64,000 nt of DNA, taken from positions 868,001 through 932,000 of the forward strand of contig NZ_CP027669.1 of assembly GCF_003008595.1 (NCBI RefSeq), written 5' to 3'. Position numbers and translations under genes: made by a program. This stretch comes from Simplicispira suum. GTDB taxonomy: Bacteria > Pseudomonadota > Gammaproteobacteria > Burkholderiales > Burkholderiaceae_C. A model generated the notes under the pieces. The model was given only the letters and a program-made list of their open reading frames with translations, was not told the DNA's origin and made no database searches. Positions 20,835 to 29,913 of this stretch are shown piece after piece (positions within the stretch are counted from its first letter, which is position 1; each line of letters starts with the position of its first letter).

Positions 20835-21397
20835 GCACGCCCAGCGCCCCCCATACCGCCCCTCCAGTCTGGCGCACCCGCTGGGACGCCATGGCCCCGC
20901 GCGAACGCCGCTTGGTGCTCGCCGCTGCGCTGCTGGTCGCCGCTGCACTGGCGTGGTGGCTGCTGCTCGCACCCGCCCTGCGCACCCTGCGCGAGGCGCC
21001 CGCGCGCCATGCCGCGCTGGACGCGCAGCTCGAGCGCATGCAGGCGCTGGCGGCCGAGGCCCGCCTGCTGCAGGCCGACGCCAGCACCCGCCCCAGCCAG
21101 GCCGAGGCCCAGCGGGCACTGCAAAGCGCGGCAGCGGCATTGGGGTCCGGCGCGCGCGTCAGTTTGATGGGCGAACGCGCCACCGTCGGCCTGCAGGGCG
21201 TGCCCGCTGCGGCCATCCCTCCCTGGCTGGCCCAGGTGCGCGGCAATGCACGCAGCGTGCCGGTAGAAGCCCACCTGACGCGCAGCAGTGCCAAGCCGCA
21301 GGCCCAGCCCGCCGCCAGCGCAGCACCCCAAAAACCGACCCCTGCAGGCGAAGCGCGCTGGGATGGTGCCATCGTTTTTGCCCTGCCCCCGCGATAG
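20831..21397 (+). CDS. gspM: Type II secretion system protein GspM
   Basis: A 188-residue inner-membrane protein. A short cytoplasmic tail with APRERRLVLAAA precedes one membrane helix (about 30-48), then a coiled-coil-like, Ala/Leu/Gln-rich periplasmic segment. This is the layout of GspM, the GspL partner in the inner-membrane platform. The ATG overlaps the gspL stop. Confidence 0.88.
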   Translation: MSTPSAPHTAPPVWRTRWDAMAPRERRLVLAAALLVAAALAWWLLLAPALRTLREAPARHAALDAQLERMQALAAEARLLQADASTRPSQAEAQRALQSAAAALGSGARVSLMGERATVGLQGVPAAAIPPWLAQVRGNARSVPVEAHLTRSSAKPQAQPAASAAPQKPTPAGEARWDGAIVFALPPR

Positions 21398-21415
21398 ATC
21401 CGCACGCGTCTTGGC

Positions 21416-22261
21416 ATGGCCCCCACCCCCTTTTCCCGCCCAAGCCCGCGTGCGCCCAGCGCATCGCGGCGCCGCAGCGCGCTGGACACCGCGCCGCACG
21501 CGCCCTGGGGCTGGGCGCTGGCCGGTGCGCTGCTGGGCGGTGGCGGCGCGCTGCTCGCAGCCCTGCCCGCGCACTGGATGGCTGCGGGCGTGGAGCGCGC
21601 CAGCGGCGCGCAGCTGCAACTGGTTGCTGCGCGCGGCAGCGTCTGGAACGGTTCGGCCCAGCTGGTGTTGGCAGGCGGGAGCGAGAGCCAAAGCGCGACC
21701 GCTTTGCCGGGGCGTGTGCACTGGCGCTTGCGTCCGAATGGGAGCGGGCTACAAGCCCATATTTCAGCCGACTGCTGCACGCAAGTGCCCCTGCAGCTGC
21801 AAATGCAGCCGCGCTGGGGGGGGCTGCGTCTGGCCTTGGCCGACGGCCAAAGCCGTTGGCCGGCCGCCGTGCTGACCGGCCTGGGAACGCCCTGGAACAC
21901 GCTGCAACTGCAGGGCCAGCTGGCCTTGCAGACACAAGGCCTGGTGATCGAATCGGTGCGCGGCCGCGTGCTGCTGCGGGGATCGGCCCAGCTCGACGCC
22001 CTGGAGGTCTCCTCGCGCCTGTCCACCTTGCGGCCCATGGGAAGCTACCGGCTGGCGCTGGCTGGCGGCGAAGCGCCGACACTGCAGCTCTCGACCCTGG
22101 CGGGTGCGCTGCAGCTCTCGGGCAGCGGGCAATGGGTGGGCCAGCGCCTGCGCTTTGCCGGCGAGGCGCAGGCTGCGCCAGGGCGCGAGCCGGCGCTCTC
22201 GAACCTGCTCAACATCATCGGGCGCCGCGTGGGCGAACGCTCACTCATCTCGCTCGGCTAA
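21416..22261 (+). CDS. gspN: Type II secretion system protein GspN
   Basis: A 281-residue protein with a single N-terminal membrane helix (about 30-52) and a beta-rich periplasmic part containing the GspN-type phrase GSVWNGSAQLVLAG (residues near 75-88). GspN is not present in every type II system, and its role is poorly defined. It sits between gspM and gspD, 18 bases after gspM. Confidence 0.85.
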   Translation: MAPTPFSRPSPRAPSASRRRSALDTAPHAPWGWALAGALLGGGGALLAALPAHWMAAGVERASGAQLQLVAARGSVWNGSAQLVLAGGSESQSATALPGRVHWRLRPNGSGLQAHISADCCTQVPLQLQMQPRWGGLRLALADGQSRWPAAVLTGLGTPWNTLQLQGQLALQTQGLVIESVRGRVLLRGSAQLDALEVSSRLSTLRPMGSYRLALAGGEAPTLQLSTLAGALQLSGSGQWVGQRLRFAGEAQAAPGREPALSNLLNIIGRRVGERSLISLG

Positions 22262-22274
22262 CACCGCAAAACTT

Positions 22275-24536
22275 ATGTCCAGCCTCACTCCGCACCATCT
22301 GCATCGCACTATTATTTCAATAGCTGCTTTCGCTTTACTGATAAGCGCTGGAGGCCAAATTTATGCTCAAAATACGGCCACGCCCAACCCGCAAAGCGTG
22401 CGCCCAGGCGAGCCGGTGACGCTGAACTTCGCCAACGCCGACATCGAAGCCGTGGCGCGCACCATGGCCACCATCACCGGGCGCAACGTGGTGGTGGACC
22501 CGCGCGTCAAAGGCCAGCTCAATTTGATCACCGAGCGGGCAGTGACACCGGCGGCCGCCTTCGAGCAGTTCCTGGCGGCGCTGCGCCTGCAGGGCTACAC
22601 GGTGGTGGAGACCAGCGGGCTGTACAAGGTAGTGCCGGAGGCCGAGGGCAAGCTCCAGGGCAGCAGCGTGCGCGTGTGGCAGGGCGGCGCGCCGGCGACT
22701 GCAGGGGGCGGGCAGATCGTCACGCAGATCTTCAAGCTCAATTTCGAGAACGCGGCCAACCTGGTGCCGGTACTGCGGCCGCTCATCAGCCCGAACAACA
22801 CCATCAACGTGAACCCCGGCAACAACTCGCTGGTGATCACCGATTACGCGGACAACCTGGCTCGCCTGGGCCGGATCGTCGCCGCGATGGACATGTCCAA
22901 TGCCAGCGACGTGGAAGTGATTCCCCTAAAGAACGCCATCGCCACCGACCTCGCGCCTCTGGTGGCGCGCCTGATCGAGGGGGGAACTTCATCCACCACA
23001 GGGGCGACGCCGGGCGCCGTGCAGGGCCAGACGGACAGCTCTTTCAAGACCACGATGCTGGCCGACCCCAGCAGCAACGCGCTGATTCTGCGCGCCGCCA
23101 ACCCGGCGCGCCTGGCCCAGGTGCGCGCGCTGGTGCAAAAGCTGGATCAGGCCCCGGCGCCGGGCAGCAGCAGCGCCAACGGCAACATCCATGTGGTCTA
23201 CCTGAAGAATGCCGACGCCACGAAACTGGCCACCACACTGCGCGCTGCCATGGCGGTGGGCGCAAGTTCCGGTGCCAGCGGCGGTCCGGGCACCACGCCG
23301 GGCAACACCAGCGGCCTGAGCACCGCCACGGCCGGCACCAGCACCGCCTCTGCCAGCAATCCGGGCCTGGGGAGCGCCAGCGGGGGCGGCCTGGGTGCCG
23401 GGGGTGGCAGCCTGAGTGGCGCCAGCAGCACGGCGCCCTCGACCGGCGGGCAGATCCAGGCCGATCCGGCCACCAACTCGCTCATCATCACGGCGCCCGA
23501 GCCGCAATACCGGCAACTGCGCACCGTGATCGACCAGCTCGACGGCCGGCGCGCACAGGTGCTGGTGGAGAGCCTGATCGTCGAGGTCACCGCGAGCAAG
23601 CTGGCGGAATTCGGTATCCAGTGGCAGGGCATCCTGGGCAAGCAGGGCGATGGCACGATCGGTGTGATCGGTACCAACTCAGACCAGTCCGGCGCCAACA
23701 TCGTGAACATCACGGGGGCACTGGCCAGCGGATCGAGCACCGCTGCTGCCACTGCGCTAGGCAAGTTGGGCAAGGGTCTGAACCTGGCATTGGCGCCACG
23801 CATCAACGGCCAGTACTACCTGGGCGCGCTGGCCAATTTCCTGCAAAACAGCGGCGATGCCAACGTACTCTCCACGCCCAACCTGATGACGCTGGACAAC
23901 GAAGAGGCACGCATCATCATCGGCAACAACGTGCCTTTCGTCACCGGCTCGTACGCCGCCACGGCCGGCACCAGCAACGTCAACCCCTTCACGACGGTCG
24001 AGCGCAAGGACGTGGGCCTGGTGCTGCGCGTTCGCCCGCAGATCAGTGAGAACGGCACAGTCAAGATGGCGATCTACCAGGAGGTCTCAAAAATCGAGGC
24101 CAGCACCCTGAAGGACCCCAATGGCCCGACCACCAGCAAGCGTGCCATCGAATCCAATGTGGTGGTGGACGACGGCAACATCATTGTCATTGGTGGCCTG
24201 CTGGAGGACTCCTACAGCTCGGGCGAAGACAAGGTACCGGTGTTTGGCGACATCCCGGTACTGGGCAACCTGTTTCGCAGCGAAAGCCGTTCACGCAGCA
24301 AGACCAACCTGATGGTATTTCTGCGGCCGACCGTGGTACGCGACAACGCCACCAGCAACGCGCTCATGCTGGACCGCTACGAGTCCATCCGCGCGCTGCA
24401 ACAGGTCAGCCAACCCGAGCCGAGCGTGATGCTGCGCCCGGTATCGGGGGCCCCCATCCTGCCTGCACTGCCCGCGCAGCCCGCCGGGGTGCGCAGCAAC
24501 ATCGTCACGCAGCCCATCTTTCCGGCCGGCGACTGA
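22275..24536 (+). CDS. gspD: Type II secretion secretin GspD
   Basis: A 753-residue outer-membrane secretin. After the signal peptide (about residues 1-31, cleavage near IYA/QN) come N0 (LNFANADIEAVARTMATITGRNVV), N1, N2 and N3 modules, with a long Gly/Ser/Ala linker inside N3 (about 325-390). The secretin core follows, with VPFVTGSY and the VPVFGDIPVLGNLFRS signature. The ATG at 22275 opens a frame whose whole hydrophobic signal region is encoded by an interspersed repeat copy. Its stop overlaps the gspE start by one base. Confidence 0.95.
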   Translation: MSSLTPHHLHRTIISIAAFALLISAGGQIYAQNTATPNPQSVRPGEPVTLNFANADIEAVARTMATITGRNVVVDPRVKGQLNLITERAVTPAAAFEQFLAALRLQGYTVVETSGLYKVVPEAEGKLQGSSVRVWQGGAPATAGGGQIVTQIFKLNFENAANLVPVLRPLISPNNTINVNPGNNSLVITDYADNLARLGRIVAAMDMSNASDVEVIPLKNAIATDLAPLVARLIEGGTSSTTGATPGAVQGQTDSSFKTTMLADPSSNALILRAANPARLAQVRALVQKLDQAPAPGSSSANGNIHVVYLKNADATKLATTLRAAMAVGASSGASGGPGTTPGNTSGLSTATAGTSTASASNPGLGSASGGGLGAGGGSLSGASSTAPSTGGQIQADPATNSLIITAPEPQYRQLRTVIDQLDGRRAQVLVESLIVEVTASKLAEFGIQWQGILGKQGDGTIGVIGTNSDQSGANIVNITGALASGSSTAAATALGKLGKGLNLALAPRINGQYYLGALANFLQNSGDANVLSTPNLMTLDNEEARIIIGNNVPFVTGSYAATAGTSNVNPFTTVERKDVGLVLRVRPQISENGTVKMAIYQEVSKIEASTLKDPNGPTTSKRAIESNVVVDDGNIIVIGGLLEDSYSSGEDKVPVFGDIPVLGNLFRSESRSRSKTNLMVFLRPTVVRDNATSNALMLDRYESIRALQQVSQPEPSVMLRPVSGAPILPALPAQPAGVRSNIVTQPIFPAGD
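22309..22372 (+). repeat. Interspersed palindromic repeat, copy D, inside the gspD signal-peptide region
   Basis: Contains aatagctgctttcgctttac and gataagcgctggaggccaaa, closely matching the intergenic copies. It is read as codons 13-33 of gspD and encodes the hydrophobic part of the signal peptide and the cleavage region (IIS-IAAFALLISAGG-QIYAQ). Base composition is clearly more AT-rich than the gene around it. Confidence 0.8.
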
Positions 24537-25924
24537 TGGCTTACCCCCTGCCCTATGCGTTTGCGCGCGGTGCGCAGCTTCTGCTGGAAACCGACGGTGA
24601 GCAGCTCGTGCTGTGGCACGGCCCCGCGCCGCAGCCTGCGGCCTTGGGCGAAGTGCTGCGCAAATATCCCGTGCAGCGCCTGCAGCCGCTCGACGCCGGA
24701 ACACTGGCACAACGCATCAGCGCAGCCTATTCGCAGCGCGAATCCAGCGCCGCCACCGTCGTCAGCGAGGTGGAAAGCGATGCCGACCTCTCGCGCATGA
24801 TGCAGGAGCTGCCCGCCGTCGAAGACTTGCTGGAGGCCGCCGACGACGCGCCCATCATCCGCATGCTCAACGCCCTGCTCACGCAGGCAGCGCGCGACGG
24901 CGCCAGCGACATCCACATCGAGCCCTACGAGCGCCACTCCAGCGTGCGCTTTCGCGTGGACGGCACCTTGCGCGAAGTGGTGCAGCCGAACCGCGCGCTG
25001 CACGCGGCACTGATCAGCCGCCTGAAGATCATGGCGGACCTCGATATTTCAGAAAAACGCCTGCCGCAGGACGGCCGCATCAGCCTGCGTCTGGGGACGC
25101 GCGCCATCGACGTGCGCGTCTCCACCCTGCCCAGCGCGCATGGTGAGCGCGCCGTGCTGCGCCTGCTCGACAAAAGCGAAAACCGCCTCACACTCGAAGC
25201 CGTCGGGATGCAGGGCCCTACGCTTGCACGCTTCGAGGGTCTGATTCGGCAGCCGCACGGCATCGTGCTCGTCACCGGCCCGACGGGCTCGGGCAAAACC
25301 ACCACGCTGTACGCAGCGCTGGGCCGGCTGGACGCGGCACAGGCCAACATCATGACGGTGGAAGACCCGATCGAGTACGAGCTGGCCGGTGTTGGCCAGA
25401 CCCAGGTCAACGCCAAGATCGACCTGACCTTCGCCAAGGCCCTGCGCGCCATCCTGCGCCAGGACCCGGACGTGATCATGATCGGCGAGATCCGCGATTT
25501 CGAGACGGCGCAGATCGCCATCCAGGCCAGCCTGACCGGCCACCTGGTGCTGGCCACGCTGCACACCAACGATGCCGCCAGCGCCGTCAACCGCCTGACC
25601 GACATGGGAGTGGAGCCCTTTTTGCTTTCAAGCTCGCTCCTCGGCGTGCTGGCGCAGCGCCTGGTGCGCAAAACCTGCACCATCTGCCATGGCCAGGGGT
25701 GCGAGGCTTGTGGCCAGACCGGCTACAGCGGACGCACGGGCTTGTTCGAGCTGCTCGTCACCAACGACGCGCTGCGCGCGCAAATCCACAACCGCGCCTC
25801 GGAGGCCGACGTCCGCGCTGCGGCTCTGGCCGGCGGCATGCAACTGATGCGCGAAGACGGTGAGCGCCTGATTGCGTCGGGCATCACCAGCCGGGAGGAA
25901 GTGCTGCGGGTGACGCGGGATTGA
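24536..25924 (+). CDS. gspE: Type II secretion ATPase GspE
   Basis: A 462-residue cytoplasmic secretion ATPase. Walker A is GPTGSGKTT, the Asp box contains TVEDPIEYE, Walker B lies in LRQDPDVIMIGEIRD, and the His box in LTGHLVLATLHTND. A zinc-binding four-cysteine element is condensed to CTIC-x4-CEAC. It is shorter than enterobacterial GspE because the first N-terminal domain is missing. It starts one base inside the gspD stop. gspF, normally next, is found about 4 kb further on. Confidence 0.96.
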   Translation: MAYPLPYAFARGAQLLLETDGEQLVLWHGPAPQPAALGEVLRKYPVQRLQPLDAGTLAQRISAAYSQRESSAATVVSEVESDADLSRMMQELPAVEDLLEAADDAPIIRMLNALLTQAARDGASDIHIEPYERHSSVRFRVDGTLREVVQPNRALHAALISRLKIMADLDISEKRLPQDGRISLRLGTRAIDVRVSTLPSAHGERAVLRLLDKSENRLTLEAVGMQGPTLARFEGLIRQPHGIVLVTGPTGSGKTTTLYAALGRLDAAQANIMTVEDPIEYELAGVGQTQVNAKIDLTFAKALRAILRQDPDVIMIGEIRDFETAQIAIQASLTGHLVLATLHTNDAASAVNRLTDMGVEPFLLSSSLLGVLAQRLVRKTCTICHGQGCEACGQTGYSGRTGLFELLVTNDALRAQIHNRASEADVRAAALAGGMQLMREDGERLIASGITSREEVLRVTRD

Positions 25925-25954
25925 GGGATGGACGCACTCGGTAGATAGATAGAG

Positions 25955-25995
25955 TTGACGGGCGGTTTTGCGCGATATATATAACATACGTTATA
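25955..25995 (+). promoter_or_regulatory. Promoter and overlapping operator of the AbrB-Doc pair
   Basis: TTGACG (25955-25960), a 17-base spacer and TATATA (25978-25983) make a good sigma-70 promoter. The perfect inverted repeat TATAAC-ATAC-GTTATA (25980-25995) overlaps the -10 box, which is where an autorepressing antitoxin would bind. The antitoxin ATG is 16 bases further on. Confidence 0.7.
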
Positions 25996-26011
25996 ACTTT
26001 GAGATCACTCT

Positions 26012-26236
26012 ATGCACATGCTGAAATTGACTCAAATCGGCAACTCGATTGGCGTGATCCTGCCTAAGGAAGCCTTGGCCCGCCTCAAACTGTTCAAGGG
26101 AGAGAGCGTTTTTCTCACCGAAACGCCGGACGGCTACGTGCTCACGCCCTACGATCCGGCACTGGAAGAAGAAATTCAGGCCGGTCGCGAGTTCATGCGC
26201 GACTACCGCGACACCTTTCATCAGCTTGCGAAATGA
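26012..26236 (+). CDS. AbrB/MazE/SpoVT-family antitoxin
   Basis: A 74-residue protein with a swapped-hairpin AbrB DNA-binding domain in its first 45 residues (LTQIGNSIGVILPKEALARL) and an acidic, helical C-terminal tail that would wrap the toxin. It probably neutralises the Doc-like toxin encoded next and represses its own promoter, where a perfect inverted repeat overlaps the -10 box. The toxin ATG overlaps its stop by four bases. Confidence 0.9.
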   Translation: MHMLKLTQIGNSIGVILPKEALARLKLFKGESVFLTETPDGYVLTPYDPALEEEIQAGREFMRDYRDTFHQLAK

Positions 26237-26625
26237 ATTGGCGCTGGGTCAGCCAACTGACTCTCGTGCTGTTGCATGGCGAAAGCTTGGCCGAGCACGG
26301 CGGCAGCCCAGGTTTGCGCGATGAAGGCTTGCTTGAATCGGCGCTGGCACGGCCCAAGAATCCTGCTGCGTACGAGTCGCCAGATCATGCTGCACTGGCC
26401 GCCAGCTACGGCGTGGGCCTCGCAAAGAACCACGCTTTCGTGGACGGCAACAAGCGCGCGGCTTTTCTGGCCGTTGGCTTCTTTCTGTACCTTAACGGCT
26501 TTCGTCTGACCGCTTCACAAGCGCAAGCCACGCTCACCATGCTCGCCGTCGCCTCAGGTGAACTCAGCGAAGAGGCCTTTGCCGCCTGGCTGCGCGAGCA
26601 CGCCAAGGTGAAAAACTCACCCTAA
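26233..26625 (+). CDS. Doc-family toxin (Fic/Doc fold)
   Basis: A 130-residue death-on-curing toxin. The Fic/Doc active-site loop HAFVDGNKR (near 70-78) follows the N-terminal region GSPGLRDEGLLESALARP typical of Doc. Characterised Doc phosphorylates elongation factor EF-Tu and stops translation. It is coupled to an AbrB-type antitoxin rather than Phd. Its stop overlaps the end of the convergent MOSC gene by four bases. Confidence 0.92.
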   Translation: MNWRWVSQLTLVLLHGESLAEHGGSPGLRDEGLLESALARPKNPAAYESPDHAALAASYGVGLAKNHAFVDGNKRAAFLAVGFFLYLNGFRLTASQAQATLTMLAVASGELSEEAFAAWLREHAKVKNSP

Positions 26626-27320
26626 GCGGCAGGGCCTTCCAGCCGCGAGGCCCAGCTTTCCACTGCGCCGCTGTCGAGTCGGCGCGCAATCAGGCGTTCC
26701 CAGTTCGGCGGCAGCGGCAAGGCCAGAGCGGCGCGCAGTTCGGCGGCATCGAGGCTGGGGCGGTAGAGCACGTCGAGCAGGCGCGCCATCGACCACTGCG
26801 GATGGGGACGCTCTTGCAGCAACAGCTCGGCCCCAGCCCACAAGGCACCCTCTTCCAGCACCCGGTAATACCAGCCGGTACGGCGCGTGTTTTGCAACTG
26901 CCTGGCCATGTCGGTACGGCCAAAGCGCTCATTGAGCTTCCAGCAGGGTTGGCGCGCTTGGGAGACTTCCAGAAGCGCCTCGCCGACACGCACTTGATCG
27001 CCCAGACACACATCGCTCTCGGTCAGGCCAACGCTGTGCAGGTTTTCGCCAAAGGCGGCAGGCGCATCCAGCACGGCGCTCGCACCCAGTTCCTGGCGCC
27101 ATGCGGCGTAATGTTCACTGGCGTAGTGGTGCACCGCCTTGTCGGGGCCACCATGCACGCGCAAATCGCCCTGCGCGTCACCGGCCAAACCCAGAACGCT
27201 GCAAAAAACAGGGCCGCTGCGGGCCTGCTTGGCGATGCCACTGATCGAGCCGCGTGCATAAGGAACCGTCTGGCCCGTACACACGGCCAGCACGTGTCCC
27301 AGAACCGTGCCCGCTTTCAC
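26622..27320 (-). CDS. MOSC-domain protein, YiiM-like
   Basis: A 232-residue single-domain MOSC protein. The sequence GDAQGDLRVHGGPDKAVHHYASEHY (key residues D, HGG, K, H) and FGENLHSVGLTESDVCLGDQVRVG, followed by QARQPCWKL with a conserved cysteine, match YiiM-type molybdenum-cofactor enzymes. YiiM reduces N-hydroxylated compounds, so this may be a detoxification activity; that is inference. It is 6 bases from the end of the CZB gene, on the same strand. Confidence 0.88.
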   Translation of the reverse strand: MKAGTVLGHVLAVCTGQTVPYARGSISGIAKQARSGPVFCSVLGLAGDAQGDLRVHGGPDKAVHHYASEHYAAWRQELGASAVLDAPAAFGENLHSVGLTESDVCLGDQVRVGEALLEVSQARQPCWKLNERFGRTDMARQLQNTRRTGWYYRVLEEGALWAGAELLLQERPHPQWSMARLLDVLYRPSLDAAELRAALALPLPPNWERLIARRLDSGAVESWASRLEGPAA

Positions 27321-27326
27321 GTGGTT

Positions 27327-27812
27327 TTACCGCCCCAGACTGCGCTTCAATTCCTTGAGCAGCAAGATCACCTGGTTGGACGCGTGGCGGTAGCCGCCGT
27401 GAAAGACATGCAGGGCGCGGTCGTATTCGCCCGCCCGGCTGAGTTCGACCACCTCTGCGGCCTGGGTGTGAAAGTAGGCGTGGCGCGCCAACAGGATTTC
27501 AAAAGCCGGGTATTTCCCCAACAGCTCGCGCCCCCGCCCGTACAGCCATTGGCCCAGCGGGCAGCCTTTGGGGTCCCGCAGACGCTCCAGGTCGATGGGC
27601 GTGTCGATCTCTCCGCTGAGCTGCTGACGCAGCCGATGCTTCCATTCTTCATGCGAGACGATGGCGGCATCAATATCAAATTCGGACGACAGGGTGCGTG
27701 CATAGTCCGCGTCGAGCACCAGCTCGCTCGCGTTGTCCTCGAACGCCCAAGTAGTTTCCTGGCTATCGGGGTTCTGCTCGCGCAGCTTGAATATCTTGCT
27801 AAAAAAACCCAT
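27327..27812 (-). CDS. CZB (chemoreceptor zinc-binding) domain protein
   Basis: A 161-residue soluble protein consisting of a leader and one CZB domain (about 60-150). The zinc ligands expected for the domain are visible: a His in EEWKHRLRQ, the Cys of GCPLGQWL, and two His in [13 protein letters not shown] domains are usually attached to chemoreceptors or diguanylate cyclases and sense zinc or redox state; here the domain stands alone. The start at 27812 (MGFFSKIF) is chosen; an upstream extension has no support. Confidence 0.85.
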   Translation of the reverse strand: MGFFSKIFKLREQNPDSQETTWAFEDNASELVLDADYARTLSSEFDIDAAIVSHEEWKHRLRQQLSGEIDTPIDLERLRDPKGCPLGQWLYGRGRELLGKYPAFEILLARHAYFHTQAAEVVELSRAGEYDRALHVFHGGYRHASNQVILLLKELKRSLGR

Positions 27813-27961
27813 GGCGGTACTCGCTGCTGGGGCGCCCAAGGGCGCGGCCGGTAAATATCTTCGTTTTGGAGCATTTTGATACGATTCTCTTACGCAGTGC
27901 ATACAGGGGCTTTCGCCCCAAGCCGACAGCCCAATGCGCGGGCAGCAGCCAGAATGCGCTT

Positions 27962-28987
27962 ATGACTGACCGTTCCACCCTTTCCATGCTCGATCTCGTA
28001 GCCGTCCGCGAAGGCGGCAGCGTGCGCGACGCACTCGCCATTGCCCTCACCACCGCCCGGCACGCCGAGGCACTGGGTTTTACCCGCTACTGGCTCGCCG
28101 AGCACCACAACATGGAGGGCATTGCCAGCTCGGCGACGGCCGTTCTGGTAGGCCACATCGCTGCCGGCACCGAGCACATGCGCGTGGGCTCAGGTGGTGT
28201 GATGCTGCCCAACCACGCGCCGCTGGTGGTGGCCGAGGCTTTTGGAACTTTGGCCGAACTGTTTCCCGGCCGCATCGACCTGGGCCTGGGCCGCGCCCCC
28301 GGCACCGACCCGCTCACCATGCGCGCGCTGCGCCGCGACCGGCAAGAAACCGAGCAGGACTTCCCGCGCGACGTGGCCGAGCTGCAGCGCCTGCTGGCGC
28401 CCGCGCAGCCGGGGCAGCGCCTGATTGCCACGCCCGGCGCCGGCACCGAGGTGCCCATCTGGCTGCTGGGCTCCAGTTTGTTTTCTGCTCAGTTGGCGGC
28501 CGAACGCGGTCTGCCCTATGCCTTTGCTTCGCACTTTGCGCCGCGCCTGCTGCTTCAGGCGATTGGTTTGTATCGAGAACTGTTCAAACCCTCGGCCGAG
28601 TGGTCCAAGCCCTATGTGGTGATTGGCGTGCCGCTGATCGCTGCGCCTACCGACGAGGAAGCGCAGTTTCTCGCGAGCAGCACCTTCGAGCGGGTGCTCG
28701 GCATCCTCAAAGGCGAGCGGCGCAAACTGGCCGCGCCGGTTCACGGACTGGCCGAGCGGCTGTCGCCGCAGGAACGCGCCGCCATCCAGGACTTTCTGGC
28801 GGCGGCGGTGATCGGCGGGCCCAACACGGTGCACAAGGGGCTTGCTGCGCTGCTGCAGGCCACCCAAGCCGACGAGCTGATGCTGGTCTGCGACATCTAC
28901 GACCCCGCACTGCGCCTGCGCTCGCTCGATATCGCGGCAGCCGCCCACGCACAACTGCAGGCCAAAGACACACATACGCTATCGTAA
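27962..28987 (+). CDS. Luciferase-like (LLM class) flavin-dependent monooxygenase
   Basis: A 341-residue TIM-barrel oxidoreductase of the bacterial luciferase superfamily, using reduced flavin and oxygen. Typical phrases are [37 protein letters not shown] and [12 protein letters not shown]. The start at 27962 gives [18 protein letters not shown], the normal N-terminus; a longer frame has no homologous character. The substrate is unknown. The stop codon falls at the edge of repeat copy E. Confidence 0.9.
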   Translation: MTDRSTLSMLDLVAVREGGSVRDALAIALTTARHAEALGFTRYWLAEHHNMEGIASSATAVLVGHIAAGTEHMRVGSGGVMLPNHAPLVVAEAFGTLAELFPGRIDLGLGRAPGTDPLTMRALRRDRQETEQDFPRDVAELQRLLAPAQPGQRLIATPGAGTEVPIWLLGSSLFSAQLAAERGLPYAFASHFAPRLLLQAIGLYRELFKPSAEWSKPYVVIGVPLIAAPTDEEAQFLASSTFERVLGILKGERRKLAAPVHGLAERLSPQERAAIQDFLAAAVIGGPNTVHKGLAALLQATQADELMLVCDIYDPALRLRSLDIAAAAHAQLQAKDTHTLS

Positions 28988-29041
28988 ATATAGCTACCAA
29001 CGCTTACCTGATAAGCGTCATCTGCCAATTTAACCCAACTT
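28984..29041. repeat. Interspersed palindromic repeat, copy E
   Basis: Reads taaatatagctaccaacgct then gataagcgtcatctgccaat. It fills the gap between the convergent monooxygenase and dehydrogenase genes, and its first bases form the monooxygenase stop codon. Confidence 0.75.
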
Positions 29042-29791
29042 TCAGCGCGCGAGGTAACCCCCGTCCACCGGGTAGTACGAACCGGTCACAAACGAGGCTT
29101 TGTCGCTCGAGAGCCACAGCACCAGCTCAGCCACCTCCTCGGCGCGGCCCAGCCGCCCGATGGGGTGCGCCGCGACCAGCATGTCGTTGATTGCTTTGTC
29201 CTCTTCCAAGGCGCTGATCATGGGCGTGTGGATGAAGCCCGGCCCGACGGCATTGATGCGCACACCCTGCGCGCTGTATTCGAGCGCTGTCGCCTGCGTC
29301 AGCCCTACGACACCGTGCTTGGCGGCCGCATAGGCCGGCGCTCCGGCAAAACCTACCGCGCCCAGGATGGACGCCATGTTGACGATAGCGCCGCCGCCGT
29401 TCTTGAGCATGGCCGGCAACTGGTACTTCATGCCGTAGAAGACACCTGACAGGTTGATGGCAATCACCTGCGCCCAGCCGTCCAGCGGGTAATCGGCGGT
29501 GGGCGCTTGCGGCCCGCCAATGCCAGCGTTGTTGCAGGCGATGTCGAGCCGCCCGAACTTTTCCACAGCGCCCCGAACCAGTGCTTCACAATCTTCGGGC
29601 TTGCCAACGTCTGCGGCGATGAAGATCGCCTCGCTGCCCGCAGCGCGGACCTGCTCTACCGTTTCCCCACCGCCACCGCGGTCCACGTCCGAGACCACCA
29701 CTTTGGCACCCTCGCGCGCCCAGGCCAGGGCAACGGCGCGGCCAATGCCCGAGGAACCGCCAGTGATCAATGCGACTTTGTCTTTCAACAT
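29042..29791 (-). CDS. Short-chain dehydrogenase/reductase
   Basis: A 249-residue classical SDR. The NAD(P) motif is TGGSSGIG (about 10-17), the NNAG motif is present in CNNAGIGG, the catalytic YxxxK is YAAAK, and the preceding serine lies in NMASILG. An Asp after the second strand (SDVDRGG) favours NAD over NADP. The start at 29791 has a strong ribosome-binding site (AAGGAGTTCCC). It ends with a PVDGGYLAR tail. The substrate is unknown. Confidence 0.92.
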   Translation of the reverse strand: MLKDKVALITGGSSGIGRAVALAWAREGAKVVVSDVDRGGGGETVEQVRAAGSEAIFIAADVGKPEDCEALVRGAVEKFGRLDIACNNAGIGGPQAPTADYPLDGWAQVIAINLSGVFYGMKYQLPAMLKNGGGAIVNMASILGAVGFAGAPAYAAAKHGVVGLTQATALEYSAQGVRINAVGPGFIHTPMISALEEDKAINDMLVAAHPIGRLGRAEEVAELVLWLSSDKASFVTGSYYPVDGGYLAR

Positions 29792-29913
29792 GGGAACTCC
29801 TTGCTGCCCCGGACCAAGCGCCGGGGCTTGCGGTCCATTGTGGACCGCGCGGCCGCAGCCGGCCAGTGGGCAGCGGCTACCATTGCGGCCCATGCCGATT
29901 TCTCACACTGCCC

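Noticed and set aside
25680..25730. Condensed cysteine motif of GspE as a defect
   Set aside because: Both CxxC pairs remain, and I recall short spacing in other betaproteobacterial GspE proteins.
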